A DNA stretch of 64,000 nt, taken from positions 310,001 through 374,000 of the forward strand of contig NZ_AUFF01000003.1 in NCBI RefSeq assembly GCF_000426365.1, given 5' to 3'. A program made the position numbers and the translations under genes. Position 1 is the first letter of the stretch. Each line of letters begins with the position of its first letter. The DNA comes from Arenimonas composti TR7-09 = DSM 18010. GTDB taxonomy: Bacteria > Pseudomonadota > Gammaproteobacteria > Xanthomonadales > Xanthomonadaceae. Of the stretch, positions 44,197 through 53,390 are shown one piece after another. The notes under the pieces were generated by a model. The model was given only the letters and a program-made list of their open reading frames with translations, did not search any database and was not told the DNA's origin.

Positions 44197-46374
44197 CTAC
44201 ATCCGCTGCACACCGTGCACGACGCCGAGCCGGCGGATCCGCCGGATCACGTCGGCCAGATGCTTGCGGTTGCGCACCTCGATCGAGAACTCCATCACCG
44301 AGATCGCGACGTCGCGTTCGCGGTACTCCACCGAGTCGATGTTCGAGTTGCTCTCGGCGACCGCGGCGGCGACCTGGGCGAGCACGCCCGGCTTGTTCTC
44401 GACCTCGATGCGCAGGCCGACGCGGTAGTCGCCCCGGACGTCGCGGTCCCAGGCCATCGGTACGCAGCGCTCCGGGAACTTGCGGTATTCGCCGACGTTC
44501 GGGCAGTCGAGCCGGTGCACCACCACGCCCTTGCCGGCGCTGAGGAAACCCATGATCTCGTCGCCGGGGATCGGGTGGCAGCACTGCGCGAAGCTCAGCA
44601 CGCCGCGCTCGCCGCCGGAGATCGTGATCCGTTCGGTGGACGGCGCCGCGGACGATGCCGGCCCCTCCTCCTGCCCGTGCACCATCAGCCGTGCGACCTG
44701 CGCCGGCATGCGGTTGCCGAGCGCGATGTCGGCCAGCAGGTCCTCGAGACGGCGATAGCGCATGTCGGCGAGCAGTGCCTCCATGCGTTCCGCCGGGATG
44801 CGGTCGAAGGAGCTGTCCTGGTTCTCGAGCGCGCGGTCGAGCATGCGGTGGCCGAGATCGACGGCGTCCTCGTGCTCGAGCCGCTTCAGGTAGTGGCGGA
44901 TCGCGGTGCGCGCCTTGCTCGACACGACGAACTCCAGCCACTGCGGGCCCGGCGCCGCCGACGGCGCGGTGATCACCTCGACGCTCTGCCCGCTCGCCAG
45001 CTTCGCGCGCAGCGGCACCAGCTTGCGATCGACGCGGGCGGCGACCGCGTGGTTGCCGACGTCGGTGTGCACCGCGTACGCGAAGTCGAGGGCGGTGGCG
45101 TTGCGCGGCAGCGCCAGGATGTCGCCCTTCGGGGTGAACAGGTAGACCTCGTCGGGGAACAGGTCGACCTTCACGTTCTCGAGGAATTCCAGCGACGAAC
45201 CGGCGGCCTGCTGGCTGTCCATCAGGTTGCGCACCCAGTCCTGCGCGCGCGCCTGCGCGGCGCTGCCGCCGCTGCCGGCGGACTTGTAGACCCAGTGCGC
45301 GGCGATGCCGCGTTCGGCGACCAGGTCCATGTCCTCGGTGCGGATCTGCACCTCGACCGGCGCGCCGTAGGGACCGAACAGCACGGTGTGCAGGCTCTGG
45401 TAACCGTTCGCCTTCGGGATCGCTATGAAGTCGCGGAAACGCGCGTCCAGCGGCTTGTACAGCGAATGCACGGCGCCGAGCGCGTGGTAGCACTGCATCA
45501 CCGTCGGCACGACGATGCGGAAGCCGAAGACGTCGAGCACCTGCTCGAGCGATTTGTTCTCCTGGCGCATCTTCGTATAGATGCTCCACGGCGACTTCAC
45601 CCGGCTCACCAGCGTGTGGCGCAGGCCTTCCTGCGCGAGCCGCTGCGCCAGCTGCGCCTCGATCGTCGCCAGCGCCTCGCGGCGCATCACCGGCTGCGCG
45701 GCGATGCGCCGGCGGATCACCTCATGCCGGAACGGATACAGGGCGCGGAAGCCGAGATCCTGCAGTTCGGCCTTGATCTTGTTCATGCCCAGGCGCTGGG
45801 CGATCGGCGCGTAGATCTCCAGCGTCTCGCGGGCGATGCGCCGGCGCGACTCGGTCGCCATCGCGTCGAGGGTGCGCATGTTGTGCAGGCGGTCCGCGAG
45901 CTTGATCAGGATGACGCGCAGGTCGCGCGCCATCGCCAGCATCATCTTGCGGAAGCTCTCGGCGGCGGCCTCCTGGCGGTCGCGGAACTGCAGCTTGTCG
46001 AGCTTGGTGACGCCGTCGACCAGCTCGGCGACGGTCGGGCTGAACTCGCGCTCGATCTCGGTGCGCGGCAGCGCGGTGTCCTCGAGCGCGTCGTGCAGGA
46101 TCGCCGCGCACAGCGTCTCGGCGTCCAGGCGCAGCTCGGCGAGGATCGTCGCGACGGCGACCGGATGGGTGATGTAGGGCTCGCCGCTCTTGCGGGTCTG
46201 GCCGTCGTGGGCGCGGGCGCCGACCTCGTAGGCGCGGCGGACCCGGCGCACCTGGTCGGACGGCAGGTAGTCGCGCAGGCGCTTTTCGAGGGCGTCGACG
46301 GCGTCCGGACAGGGGTCCGGGCAGGCGTCCGCCGTGGCCGCGGCACGGGTCTGCGGGGGGGAAAAATGCGACAT
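44197..46374 (-). CDS. spoT: Bifunctional (p)ppGpp synthetase/hydrolase SpoT
   Basis: The 725-residue RelA/SpoT homologue has an HD hydrolase domain with intact metal residues (HDALEDT, about residues 90-96). The synthetase domain has RFRDFIAIPKANGYQSLHT, and the TGS domain has LFPDEVYLFTPKGDILALP. A Zn-finger/helical region contains CCHPIPGDEIMGF, and an ACT domain follows (GVLAQVAAAVAESNSNIDSV). Both activities look intact, so it can make and destroy the alarmone. Context is classical: omega upstream, ridA and recG downstream. The rpoZ terminator separates it from rpoZ. Confidence 0.95.
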   Translation of the reverse strand: MSHFSPPQTRAAATADACPDPCPDAVDALEKRLRDYLPSDQVRRVRRAYEVGARAHDGQTRKSGEPYITHPVAVATILAELRLDAETLCAAILHDALEDTALPRTEIEREFSPTVAELVDGVTKLDKLQFRDRQEAAAESFRKMMLAMARDLRVILIKLADRLHNMRTLDAMATESRRRIARETLEIYAPIAQRLGMNKIKAELQDLGFRALYPFRHEVIRRRIAAQPVMRREALATIEAQLAQRLAQEGLRHTLVSRVKSPWSIYTKMRQENKSLEQVLDVFGFRIVVPTVMQCYHALGAVHSLYKPLDARFRDFIAIPKANGYQSLHTVLFGPYGAPVEVQIRTEDMDLVAERGIAAHWVYKSAGSGGSAAQARAQDWVRNLMDSQQAAGSSLEFLENVKVDLFPDEVYLFTPKGDILALPRNATALDFAYAVHTDVGNHAVAARVDRKLVPLRAKLASGQSVEVITAPSAAPGPQWLEFVVSSKARTAIRHYLKRLEHEDAVDLGHRMLDRALENQDSSFDRIPAERMEALLADMRYRRLEDLLADIALGNRMPAQVARLMVHGQEEGPASSAAPSTERITISGGERGVLSFAQCCHPIPGDEIMGFLSAGKGVVVHRLDCPNVGEYRKFPERCVPMAWDRDVRGDYRVGLRIEVENKPGVLAQVAAAVAESNSNIDSVEYRERDVAISVMEFSIEVRNRKHLADVIRRIRRLGVVHGVQRM

Positions 46375-46438
46375 GCCGGCAGGTTACGCGGCGCGCCGGG
46401 GAGCGGCAACGGCGCCGCCGAGCGCCATTCACGTGACG

Positions 46439-46467
46439 AAAAAAAACGCGCCGGCGAACCGGCGCGT
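46439..46467 (-). terminator. Strong rho-independent terminator of rpoZ
   Basis: A perfect 9-bp stem (ACGCGCCGG) with a CGAA loop is followed on the minus strand by eight T residues. It lies between rpoZ and spoT, 38 nt after the rpoZ stop. It is the only hairpin in the window with a long T-tract. Confidence 0.9.
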
Positions 46468-46504
46468 CTTCATCCCGGCCTCGGGCTGATCGGCCCGGGG
46501 CGAC

Positions 46505-46807
46505 TCAGAGGTCGTCGCCGCCCTTGCCCAGGTCGTCGTCGACGACTTCGGCGGCGGCCCACTCCAGCGCCTCGCGCTCGGCGCGCTCGCGCTCGGCCTT
46601 CTCGACCTCGTCGATCAGCTTCTGGTCGATCCGGCGACCGGCGATCTCGCGCAGGGCCAGCACGGTCGGCTTGTCCTGCTGCTCGCTGTTGTCGATGGTC
46701 GGCTCGACGCCCTTCGCCAGCTGGCGGGCGCGCTTGGAGGCCATCAGGACCAGTTCGAAGCGGTTGTCGACGACCGCCAGGCAGTCTTCCACGGTGATGC
46801 GGGCCAT
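46505..46807 (-). CDS. rpoZ: RNA polymerase omega subunit
   Basis: The 100-residue subunit begins MARITVEDC and contains [19 protein letters not shown], the conserved contact with the beta' subunit, then [14 protein letters not shown]. The acidic C-terminal tail is typical. The ATG at 46807 is the family start; an in-frame extension of 20 codons upstream is not conserved sequence. Omega helps assembly of RNA polymerase and forms part of the ppGpp site 1, fitting its place beside spoT. Confidence 0.95.
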   Translation of the reverse strand: MARITVEDCLAVVDNRFELVLMASKRARQLAKGVEPTIDNSEQQDKPTVLALREIAGRRIDQKLIDEVEKAERERAEREALEWAAAEVVDDDLGKGGDDL

Positions 46808-46838
46808 TGAGGGTCTCGGGGGGTTGCGAGGACCGGCG

Positions 46839-46844
46839 ATTGTA
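46839..46844 (-). promoter_or_regulatory. Putative -10 element of rpoZ
   Basis: The minus strand reads TACAATCGCCGG, 32 nt before the rpoZ ATG, nearly identical to the ridA element. Confidence 0.48.
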
Positions 46845-46909
46845 CGGAATCCCCGCCCGCGGGGCAAATCCCAGGGGGTGGGGCGAGTTCGTCCCCCTAG
46901 GCTCAGGCT

Positions 46910-47542
46910 TCAGGCGAGTAGGTCGCGGATCAGGGCCGCGTGGCGCCTGGCCTGCGCTTCCCGGCGCAGGCGGTGGGCGACGAAGATCGAACGCAGTTCG
47001 GCGGCGGCGGCGTCGAAGTGCTCGTTGACGATCACGTAGTCGAACTCGTCGTAGTGCGACATCTCCTCGCGCGCGGCGGCGAGCCGGCGGGCGATCGTCT
47101 CCTCGCTGTCCTGGCCGCGGTTGCGCATGCGCTGCTGCAGCGCCTCCTTCGACGGCGGCAGGATGAACACGCTGACGCTGTCGGGCACCTTCTCGCGCAC
47201 CTGGCGGGCGCCCTGCCAGTCGATCTCCAGCAGCACGTCCTTGCCGGCCAGCAGCTGCGGCATCACCGACTGCTTCGCGGTGCCCTTGTAGTCGCCGTGC
47301 ACCAGCGCGTGCTCGAAGAAGTCGCCGGCGGCGATCATCGCCTCGAACTCCGCCTTCGTGACGAAGTGGTAGTGCTGGGCGTGCCGCTCGCCCGGGCGCG
47401 GCGCCCGCGAGGTGAACGAGATCGACAGCGCGATGCCCGGCTCCTTGGCCAGGGTGGTGTTGACGAGGCTGGACTTGCCGGCGCCGGACGGCGCGGCGAC
47501 GACGAACAGGGTGCCGGGCAGCGGCGCGTCGGGGGTGTTCAT
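46910..47542 (-). CDS. gmk: Guanylate kinase
   Basis: The 210-residue enzyme phosphorylates GMP to GDP. The P-loop [14 protein letters not shown] is at residues 13-26, the GMP-binding region has [12 protein letters not shown] and [14 protein letters not shown], and [14 protein letters not shown] and the lid [12 protein letters not shown] follow. It overlaps the end of the yicC gene by 4 nt, so translation is coupled, and precedes rpoZ on the same strand by about 100 nt. Confidence 0.95.
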   Translation of the reverse strand: MNTPDAPLPGTLFVVAAPSGAGKSSLVNTTLAKEPGIALSISFTSRAPRPGERHAQHYHFVTKAEFEAMIAAGDFFEHALVHGDYKGTAKQSVMPQLLAGKDVLLEIDWQGARQVREKVPDSVSVFILPPSKEALQQRMRNRGQDSEETIARRLAAAREEMSHYDEFDYVIVNEHFDAAAAELRSIFVAHRLRREAQARRHAALIRDLLA

Positions 47543-48402
47543 TCGAGGTTCTGCACCTGCTCGCGCAGCTGTTCGATCAGCACCTTCAGTTCGACCGCGG
47601 CCTGCGTGGTGCGCGCGTCGACGGACTTGGAGCCGAGGGTGTTGGCCTCGCGGTTGAATTCCTGCATCAGGAAATCGAGCCGGCGGCCGACCGCCTCCGG
47701 CAGGCCGAGCACACGTCTGGCCTCGGCGACGTGGCTGTCGAGGCGGTCGAGTTCCTCGTCGACGTCCATCTTCTGCAGGTTCAGCACGATCTCCTGCTCC
47801 AGCCGGCCCGGATCGAGCGGCTGTTTCAGGTCGGCCAGGCGGGCGTCGAGGCGGGCGCGCAACGCGGCGCGGATGTCCGGCAGCCAGGCGCGCACCTGGG
47901 TGGTGATGCGTTCGATGCCGTCGAGGCGCTCGCGCATCACCGCGGCGAGCTTGCCGCCCTCGCGCTCGCGCGCGGCGACGAACTCGCCCAGCGTGCGGTC
48001 GAGCAGGGCCATCGCCTCGGCCTGCAGGCCGGCGTGGTCGAGCGGATCCTCGTGCACGACGCCGGGCCAGGCCAGCAGCTCGGTGAAGCTGGTGCGCAGG
48101 CCAGGGAAGCGCTGCTGGGTGTCCTGTGCCAGCGCCGCGAGTTGCCCGAGCAGGCCGTTGTCGACCTTCAGTTCGCCGCGCGGGCCGGCGGCCGCGCGAA
48201 AGCGCAGGGTCAGGTCGATCTTGCCGCGCGACACCTTCGACGCGACGCGCCCGCGCATCGCCGGCTCGATCGCACGCAGTTCCTCGGGGGCGCGCACGCT
48301 GAGTTCGTGGAAGCGATGGTTGACCGCGCGCAGTTCGCAGGCGAGCGTGCCGCCGGTGGCGGGCGCCTCGCAGGCGGCGAAGGCGGTCATGCTGCGGATC
48401 AT
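47539..48402 (-). CDS. yicC: YicC/YloC-family endoribonuclease
   Basis: The 287-residue protein has the YicC N-terminal domain ([20 protein letters not shown], then [15 protein letters not shown]) and a helical C-terminal DUF1732 domain with [21 protein letters not shown]. coli YicC is an RNase acting on sRNA such as RyhB and PNPase-linked decay. Conserved Glu and His residues of the C-terminal domain are present. It is coupled to gmk and divergent from rph. Confidence 0.92.
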   Translation of the reverse strand: MIRSMTAFAACEAPATGGTLACELRAVNHRFHELSVRAPEELRAIEPAMRGRVASKVSRGKIDLTLRFRAAAGPRGELKVDNGLLGQLAALAQDTQQRFPGLRTSFTELLAWPGVVHEDPLDHAGLQAEAMALLDRTLGEFVAAREREGGKLAAVMRERLDGIERITTQVRAWLPDIRAALRARLDARLADLKQPLDPGRLEQEIVLNLQKMDVDEELDRLDSHVAEARRVLGLPEAVGRRLDFLMQEFNREANTLGSKSVDARTTQAAVELKVLIEQLREQVQNLE

Positions 48403-48433
48403 CGTCCGTTCCGGGTGGCAGGGAGGGCGAATG

Positions 48434-48440
48434 GTAGTCT
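48434..48440. promoter_or_regulatory. Overlapping divergent -10 elements of rph and yicC
   Basis: The 7-mer TAGTCTA reads TAGTCT on the plus strand (toward rph, 41 nt before its ATG) and TAGACT on the minus strand (toward yicC, 32 nt before its ATG). Both resemble the TANAAT-type -10 of this genome. Confidence 0.35.
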
Positions 48441-48480
48441 AGCCGGCCTGCGCCCGCCCGCTCCGCCCCGGAATTCCGTG

Positions 48481-49212
48481 ATGACCGTCTCCCTTCGCCC
48501 CAGTGGCCGCACCCCGGCGCAGCTGCGCGACATCCGCATCGAACGCGGCTACACCCGCCACGCCGAAGGCTCGGTGCTGATCTCCTTCGGCGACACCCGC
48601 GTGCTGTGCACCGCCAGCGTCGACAACAAGGTGCCGGGCTTCCTGCGCGGCAAGGGCGAAGGCTGGATCACCGCCGAGTACGGCATGCTCCCGCGCGCCA
48701 CCAACACCCGCAACGACCGCGAGGCGTCCCGCGGCAAGCAGGGCGGCCGCACGCTCGAGATCCAGCGCCTGATCGGCCGCGCGCTGCGCGCCTGCGTCGA
48801 CCGCCGCGCGCTCGGCGAACGCACGATCACCCTCGACTGCGACGTGCTGCAGGCCGACGGCGGCACCCGCTGCGCGGCGATCACCGGCGCCTACGTGGCG
48901 CTGTGCGATGCCACGGCGTGGCTGAAGAAGCGCGGCGACATCGGCCGCGATCCGGTGGTCGGCGCGGTCGCCGCGGTCTCGGTCGGGCTGTGGCAGGGCG
49001 TGCCGGTGCTCGACCTCGATTACCGCGAGGACAGCGCCTGCGACACCGACATGAACGTGGTGATGAACGACGGCGGCGGTTTCATCGAGATCCAGGGCAC
49101 CGCCGAGGGCCACGCCTTCCGCCGCGACGAACTCGACCGGCTGCTCGAACTCGCTGGCCAGGGCTGCAACGAACTCATCGCCCTGCAGCGCGCCGCGCTC
49201 GCGCAGCCTTGA
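48481..49212 (+). CDS. rph: Ribonuclease PH
   Basis: This 243-residue phosphorolytic exoribonuclease trims tRNA 3' ends. It has [19 protein letters not shown] at the N-terminus, [41 protein letters not shown] with phosphate-binding Arg residues, [38 protein letters not shown], and [15 protein letters not shown]. The ATG at 48481 is where family identity begins. It heads rph-rdgB-hemW and is divergent from yicC. Confidence 0.95.
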   Translation: MTVSLRPSGRTPAQLRDIRIERGYTRHAEGSVLISFGDTRVLCTASVDNKVPGFLRGKGEGWITAEYGMLPRATNTRNDREASRGKQGGRTLEIQRLIGRALRACVDRRALGERTITLDCDVLQADGGTRCAAITGAYVALCDATAWLKKRGDIGRDPVVGAVAAVSVGLWQGVPVLDLDYREDSACDTDMNVVMNDGGGFIEIQGTAEGHAFRRDELDRLLELAGQGCNELIALQRAALAQP

Positions 49213-49351
49213 ACGAACGAACAACGGCTTCGCCCGGATCGAAGCCGATCAGGTTCGAACCGGGGCCCAGGTTCCGTCCCAGTGCCATGGTGTCCGGCGA
49301 AAACCGCAACGAACTGCGAAACCAATCCGAGAGAATCCGGGCGAATCCGTT
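49213..49351 (+). other. rph-rdgB intergenic leader
   Basis: The 139-nt gap holds a 6-bp hairpin (GCTTCG/CGAAGC, near 49229-49247) and a 10-bp self-complementary site GGTTCGAACC. No coding potential or promoter match stands out. Confidence 0.3.
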
Positions 49352-49957
49352 GTGAACAAGTCCCCCCGCCGTGTGGTCCTGGCGACATCCAACGCCGGCA
49401 AGCTGGCCGAGCTGCGGCCGCTGCTGGCCGATGCCGGTTTCGCGCTGGTGGCACAGTCGGAACTGGGCATCGACGACGCCATCGAGGATGGCCGCAGTTT
49501 CGTCGAGAACGCGCTGATCAAGGCGCGACACGCTGCCGCCGCCAGCGGCCTGCCGGCGATCGCCGACGATTCCGGGCTGGTGGTGCCGGCGCTCGGCGGC
49601 GCGCCGGGGCTTTACAGCGCCCGCTACGCCGGCGCCCACGGCGACGCGGCGGCGAACATCCGCAGGCTGCTCGGCGAACTCGCCGGCCGACCCGGGGGCG
49701 ACCGCCGCGCCTACTTCCACTGCGCGCTGGTGCTGCTGCGCCACGCCGACGATCCGCAGCCGCTGATCGCCGAAGGCAGCTGGCACGGCCGCGTGCTCGA
49801 CGCCCCGCGCGGCGACGGTGGCTTCGGCTACGACCCGGTCTTCCTGGACGAAGAACACGGCCTCACCGCCGCCGAACTCCCCGCGACGACCAAGAACGCG
49901 ATCAGCCACCGCGGCCGCGCGATCGCCGCCCTGCGCGCCCGACTCGGCGATGTCTGA
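49352..49957 (+). CDS. rdgB: XTP/dITP (non-canonical purine NTP) pyrophosphatase
   Basis: The 201-residue housecleaning enzyme hydrolyses dITP, XTP and related triphosphates. Motifs are VLATSNAGKLAEL at the N-terminus, RSFVENALIKARHAA, IADDSGLVVPALGG with the metal-binding Asp pair, GAPGLYSARYAG, DGGFGYDPVF and ISHRGRAI. It starts with GTG at 49352. Its stop lies 8 nt inside the hemW gene, so the two are coupled. Confidence 0.95.
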   Translation: MNKSPRRVVLATSNAGKLAELRPLLADAGFALVAQSELGIDDAIEDGRSFVENALIKARHAAAASGLPAIADDSGLVVPALGGAPGLYSARYAGAHGDAAANIRRLLGELAGRPGGDRRAYFHCALVLLRHADDPQPLIAEGSWHGRVLDAPRGDGGFGYDPVFLDEEHGLTAAELPATTKNAISHRGRAIAALRARLGDV

Positions 49958-51140
49958 GCCGGACAGCCGCGGGGACGCGACGACGCCGGCGCTGATCCCG
50001 CCGCCGCTGTCGCTGTACATCCACATCCCGTGGTGCGTGCGCAAATGCCCGTACTGCGACTTCAACTCGCACGGCCAGCGCGGCGAGCTGCCGATCGGTG
50101 AATACGTCGCCGCGCTGGTGCGCGACCTCGAGCAGGACCTGCCGCTGGTCTGGGGCCGGCCGGTGCACAGCGTGTTCTTCGGCGGCGGCACGCCGAGCCT
50201 GTTCCCGCCGGCGGCGATCGGCGACATCCTCGCCGCCTGCGCCGCGCGCCTGAAGTTCCACCCGGGCGCCGAGATCACGCTGGAATGCAATCCCGGCACC
50301 GCCGAGCACGGCCGTTTCGAGGGCTACCGCGCCGCCGGCGTCAACCGCGTCAGCTTCGGCATCCAGAGCTTCGACGACGGCTGCCTGCAGCGGCTCGGGC
50401 GCATCCACGACAGCCGCGAGGCGGAAGCGGCGGTGAAGCTGGCCCAGGACGCCGGCCTCGACAACCTCAACCTCGACCTGATGTACGCCCTGCCCGGCCA
50501 GGACCTGGCGATGGCGCTGCACGACATCGAGCGCGCGATCGCCCTGCAGCCGGCGCACGTGTCGCACTACCAGCTGACGCTCGAGCCGAACACGCAGTTC
50601 GCCGCGCGGCCGCCGGAAGGGCTGCCGGAGGAGGACGCCGCCTGGGACATCCAGGAAGCCTGCATCGCCCGCCTCGCCGACGCCGGTTACGCCCAGTACG
50701 AGGTCTCGGCCTATGCCCGCACCGGCCGGCAGTGCGCGCACAACCTCAACTACTGGCGCTTCGGCGATTACCTGGGCATCGGCGCCGGCGCCCACGGCAA
50801 GATCAGCGACGGCGCCAGCGGCACGATCCGCCGGCGCTGGAAGCCGAAGAACCCGCGCGACTACCTCGCCCACGCCGGCACCGCGGCCGGCATCGGCGGC
50901 GACGATCCGATCGCGCCGGCGAACCGGCCGTTCGACTACATGCTCAACGCCCTGCGCCTGGTCGAGGGCTTCGCGCTGCGCGATTTCGAGGCCCGCACCG
51001 GCCTGACGCGCCGCGCCATCGCCGGCGAACTGGCGACCGCGCGCGAACGCGGCTGGCTCGAGGGCGACGGCGAGTACCTGCGCCCGACCGAGCTGGGCCG
51101 CCGATTCACCAACGACGTCATCGCCCTCTTCCTGCGCTGA
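49950..51140 (+). CDS. hemW: Radical SAM heme chaperone HemW
   Basis: The 396-residue protein has the radical SAM triad in CVRKCPYCDF (about residues 30-39), with a fourth cysteine-like Phe pattern of HemW. It also has FFGGGTPSLF, ECNPGT, VNRVSFGIQSFDD, NLDLMYALPGQ and YEVSAYARTGRQCAHNLNYW. HemW inserts haem into respiratory enzymes and is not a coproporphyrinogen oxidase, although it is often annotated so. The ATG at 49950 overlaps the rdgB end. Confidence 0.93.
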   Translation: MSEPDSRGDATTPALIPPPLSLYIHIPWCVRKCPYCDFNSHGQRGELPIGEYVAALVRDLEQDLPLVWGRPVHSVFFGGGTPSLFPPAAIGDILAACAARLKFHPGAEITLECNPGTAEHGRFEGYRAAGVNRVSFGIQSFDDGCLQRLGRIHDSREAEAAVKLAQDAGLDNLNLDLMYALPGQDLAMALHDIERAIALQPAHVSHYQLTLEPNTQFAARPPEGLPEEDAAWDIQEACIARLADAGYAQYEVSAYARTGRQCAHNLNYWRFGDYLGIGAGAHGKISDGASGTIRRRWKPKNPRDYLAHAGTAAGIGGDDPIAPANRPFDYMLNALRLVEGFALRDFEARTGLTRRAIAGELATARERGWLEGDGEYLRPTELGRRFTNDVIALFLR

Positions 51141-51153
51141 GCGCTAGAATGCG

Positions 51154-51315
51154 CGGCCCCTGGTGACGGGAAGCCGGTCGAACTCCGGCGCTGCCCCCGC
51201 AACGGTAGGTCAGGACATCCTTCCAGCAAGCCACTGTGCCGCCGGCATGGGAAGGCGGAAGGACCGGCACGGCGACGTGCCACTGGCGAGCCCGGAGACC
51301 GGCCAGGAGCGGCCG
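51154..51315 (+). ncRNA. Cobalamin (B12) riboswitch
   Basis: The conserved core GCTGCCCCCGCAACGGTA (51189-51206), upstream GGGAAGCCGGT (51168-51178), GGGAAGGCG (51249-51257) and AGCCCGGAGACCGGCC (51289-51304) are the B12-box elements in order. A P1 stem forms between 51154-51163 and 51303-51315. It precedes btuB by 130 nt. A TAGAAT at 51145-51150 is the likely -10. It represses expression when adenosylcobalamin is bound. Confidence 0.95.
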
Positions 51316-51377
51316 CCGCCTGTCGGCGGCCACCACGGCACGTCGCGGAGGGCGACGGGGCGGCGTCGGCCCCCGTC
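51311..51377 (+). promoter_or_regulatory. Candidate expression platform of the B12 riboswitch
   Basis: Two hairpins follow the aptamer: an 8-bp perfect stem (GGCCGCCG/CGGCGGCC, 51311-51331) and GACGGGG/CCCCGTC (51354-51377), then a T-containing run. Termination or sequestering of the btuB ribosome site is inferred. Confidence 0.45.
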
Positions 51378-51445
51378 GGGCTTCCGTTTCCCCGTTTTCT
51401 CCGCCGCGTGTCTTCCCGCGGGTGTGCGATTCCAGGAGAAGACCG

Positions 51446-53287
51446 ATGTTCCGCCATGTTCCCCCCCACCGCCGGCGCGCCGCCGCGCGGCCGTCCCTCG
51501 CCGTCCTGCCCGCCGCGCTGCTGCTGGCGACCGCGGCCCAGGCCACCTCGCCGACGAAGCTCGACACCGTGCAGGTCACGGCCAGCCGCGTCGAGCGTCC
51601 GCTCGACGAGTCGCTGGCTTCGGTCACCGTGCTCGAGCGCACCGACATCGAGGCCAGCCAGGCCCCGGACCTGATCGACCTGCTCGGCCGCCAGGCCGGC
51701 ATCGACGTCGCCCGCACCGGCGGGCACGGCAGCGGCAGCGCCCTGTTCATGCGCGGCGGCAACTCGACCCACACCCTGGTGCTGGTCGACGGCATCCGGG
51801 TGAACTCGACCGGCCAGGGCGTGTTCGACTTCGCCCACCTGCCGCTGGAGCAGATCGAGCGCATCGAGATCGTGCGTGGGCCGCGCGCCTCGGTCTGGGG
51901 GTCGGATGCGCTGGCCGGCGTCATCCAGATCTTCACCCGCGACCCGTCCGCGGCCTCGGCCCGCGCCTGGGCCGGCAGTTACGGCCGGGTCGGCGCCAGC
52001 GCCGGTGCCGGCTTCGCCGGCGAGCGCGGCGGCTTCGGCGTCACCGCTGGCTACGACCATGCCGACGGCTTCTCGGCCACCAACCCGCTCGCCTGGGGCC
52101 ACGACCCCGACGACGACGGTTACCGCAACGCCAACCTGAGCCTGCGCGGCCGCACCACCGTCGGCGGCCACACGCTGGCGGCGACCGCGATCGCCACCCG
52201 CGGCACCGTGCAGATCGACCAGGGCGTGACCCGCGCCCGCAATTCCTCGGGCGGGGTCACCCTCGCCGGCCGGCTCGGCGGCGACTGGCGGCATGAGCTG
52301 GTGCTCGGCCACGCCCGCGAGGACCTCGACACCCTGGCCGCCTTCAGCCACGCATTCCGCAGCCGGCGCACCAGCGTCGACTGGCTGCACGACGTCGCCA
52401 CCGGCACCGGCACCTCGCTGCGCTTCGGCCTGAACTGGCAGCGCGAGGACGGTGTTTCGAGCAATGCCTTCGACGGCGTGATCTTCGACGGCGACCGCGA
52501 CAGCACCGGCGTCTTCGTCGCCTGGGGCGGGCGGGTCGGCGCGCATGTATTCGACCTCGGCGCCCGCCGCGACCACAGCAGCCAGTACGGCGACGCCGAC
52601 ACCGGCCACGCCGGCTGGGGCTGGGACCTCAGCGACACCCTGCAGTGGCGGCTGAGCTGGGGCGAGGGCTTCCGGGCGCCGAACTTCAACGAGCTCTACT
52701 ACCCCGACACCGGCTACGGCTACGGCGGCGACCCGGACCTGCGCCCGGAGCGCTCGCGCACCTGGGAAGCCGGGCTCGACTGGCGGCCGGCGCCGGCGCA
52801 CCGGCTCGGCCTGTCGGCCTACCGCTCGCGGGTGCATGACCTGATCGCCTTCGCCGCTCCCGGCACCAACAACGCGATCAACATCGATCGCGCCGAACTC
52901 GACGGCGTCGAACTCGAATACCGCTGGTCGGACGGCGGCTGGAGCGCGGGTGGCAACCTCGCCTGGCTGTCGGCCGAGGACGCCGCGACCGGCCAACGCC
53001 TGCTGCGCCGCGCCGACCGCAAGGCGCATGCCGATATCGGCCATGTCTGGGACAGCGGCCTGTCGCTGGGTGTCGACGTCGACCATGTCTCCGACCGCCC
53101 GGACTACGGCGCCCACCTCGACGCCTTCACCCTGGTGCACCTGCGCCTGGGCTGGGAGCTTGCGCCGCGGTGGCGGCTCGAGGCCCGGGTCGAGAACCTC
53201 GGCGACCGCGACTACGCCTGGGTCCACGGCTACAACACGCCTGGCCGCAGCGTGCTGCTCTCGCTGTCCTGGGACGCTGCCCGCTGA
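51446..53287 (+). CDS. btuB: TonB-dependent cobalamin receptor BtuB
   Basis: The 613-residue outer-membrane receptor has a signal peptide (about residues 1-34). A TonB box-like DTVQVTA follows, then a plug domain (RQAGIDVARTGGHGSGSALF, VLVDGIRVNS, IEIVRGPRASVWGSDALAGV) and a 22-strand barrel ending in an aromatic-containing strand (VLLSLSWDAAR). AGGAGAA lies 7 nt before ATG 51446. The B12 riboswitch directly upstream makes the vitamin B12 assignment solid. It takes up cobalamin using TonB energy. Confidence 0.93.
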   Translation: MFRHVPPHRRRAAARPSLAVLPAALLLATAAQATSPTKLDTVQVTASRVERPLDESLASVTVLERTDIEASQAPDLIDLLGRQAGIDVARTGGHGSGSALFMRGGNSTHTLVLVDGIRVNSTGQGVFDFAHLPLEQIERIEIVRGPRASVWGSDALAGVIQIFTRDPSAASARAWAGSYGRVGASAGAGFAGERGGFGVTAGYDHADGFSATNPLAWGHDPDDDGYRNANLSLRGRTTVGGHTLAATAIATRGTVQIDQGVTRARNSSGGVTLAGRLGGDWRHELVLGHAREDLDTLAAFSHAFRSRRTSVDWLHDVATGTGTSLRFGLNWQREDGVSSNAFDGVIFDGDRDSTGVFVAWGGRVGAHVFDLGARRDHSSQYGDADTGHAGWGWDLSDTLQWRLSWGEGFRAPNFNELYYPDTGYGYGGDPDLRPERSRTWEAGLDWRPAPAHRLGLSAYRSRVHDLIAFAAPGTNNAINIDRAELDGVELEYRWSDGGWSAGGNLAWLSAEDAATGQRLLRRADRKAHADIGHVWDSGLSLGVDVDHVSDRPDYGAHLDAFTLVHLRLGWELAPRWRLEARVENLGDRDYAWVHGYNTPGRSVLLSLSWDAAR

Positions 53288-53297
53288 GCGCACGATC

Positions 53298-53324
53298 GCC
53301 GTCGCCGGCTTTCACGGCGACGGC
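53298..53324 (+). terminator. Possible btuB terminator
   Basis: A perfect 10-bp stem (GCCGTCGCCG) with a 7-nt loop lies 10 nt after the btuB stop. It has no T-tract. Confidence 0.4.
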
Positions 53325-53390
53325 GTCGACCCCGCGCCCGGGCTGGCCGTCGTCGCGGCGGTGTGCCTAGAATCGTGCAGGGGAATCTGA

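Noticed and set aside
49950-51140. Annotation of this gene as oxygen-independent coproporphyrinogen III oxidase (hemN)
   Set aside because: Length (396 residues), motif layout and linkage to rdgB fit HemW, a haem chaperone, rather than the longer HemN.
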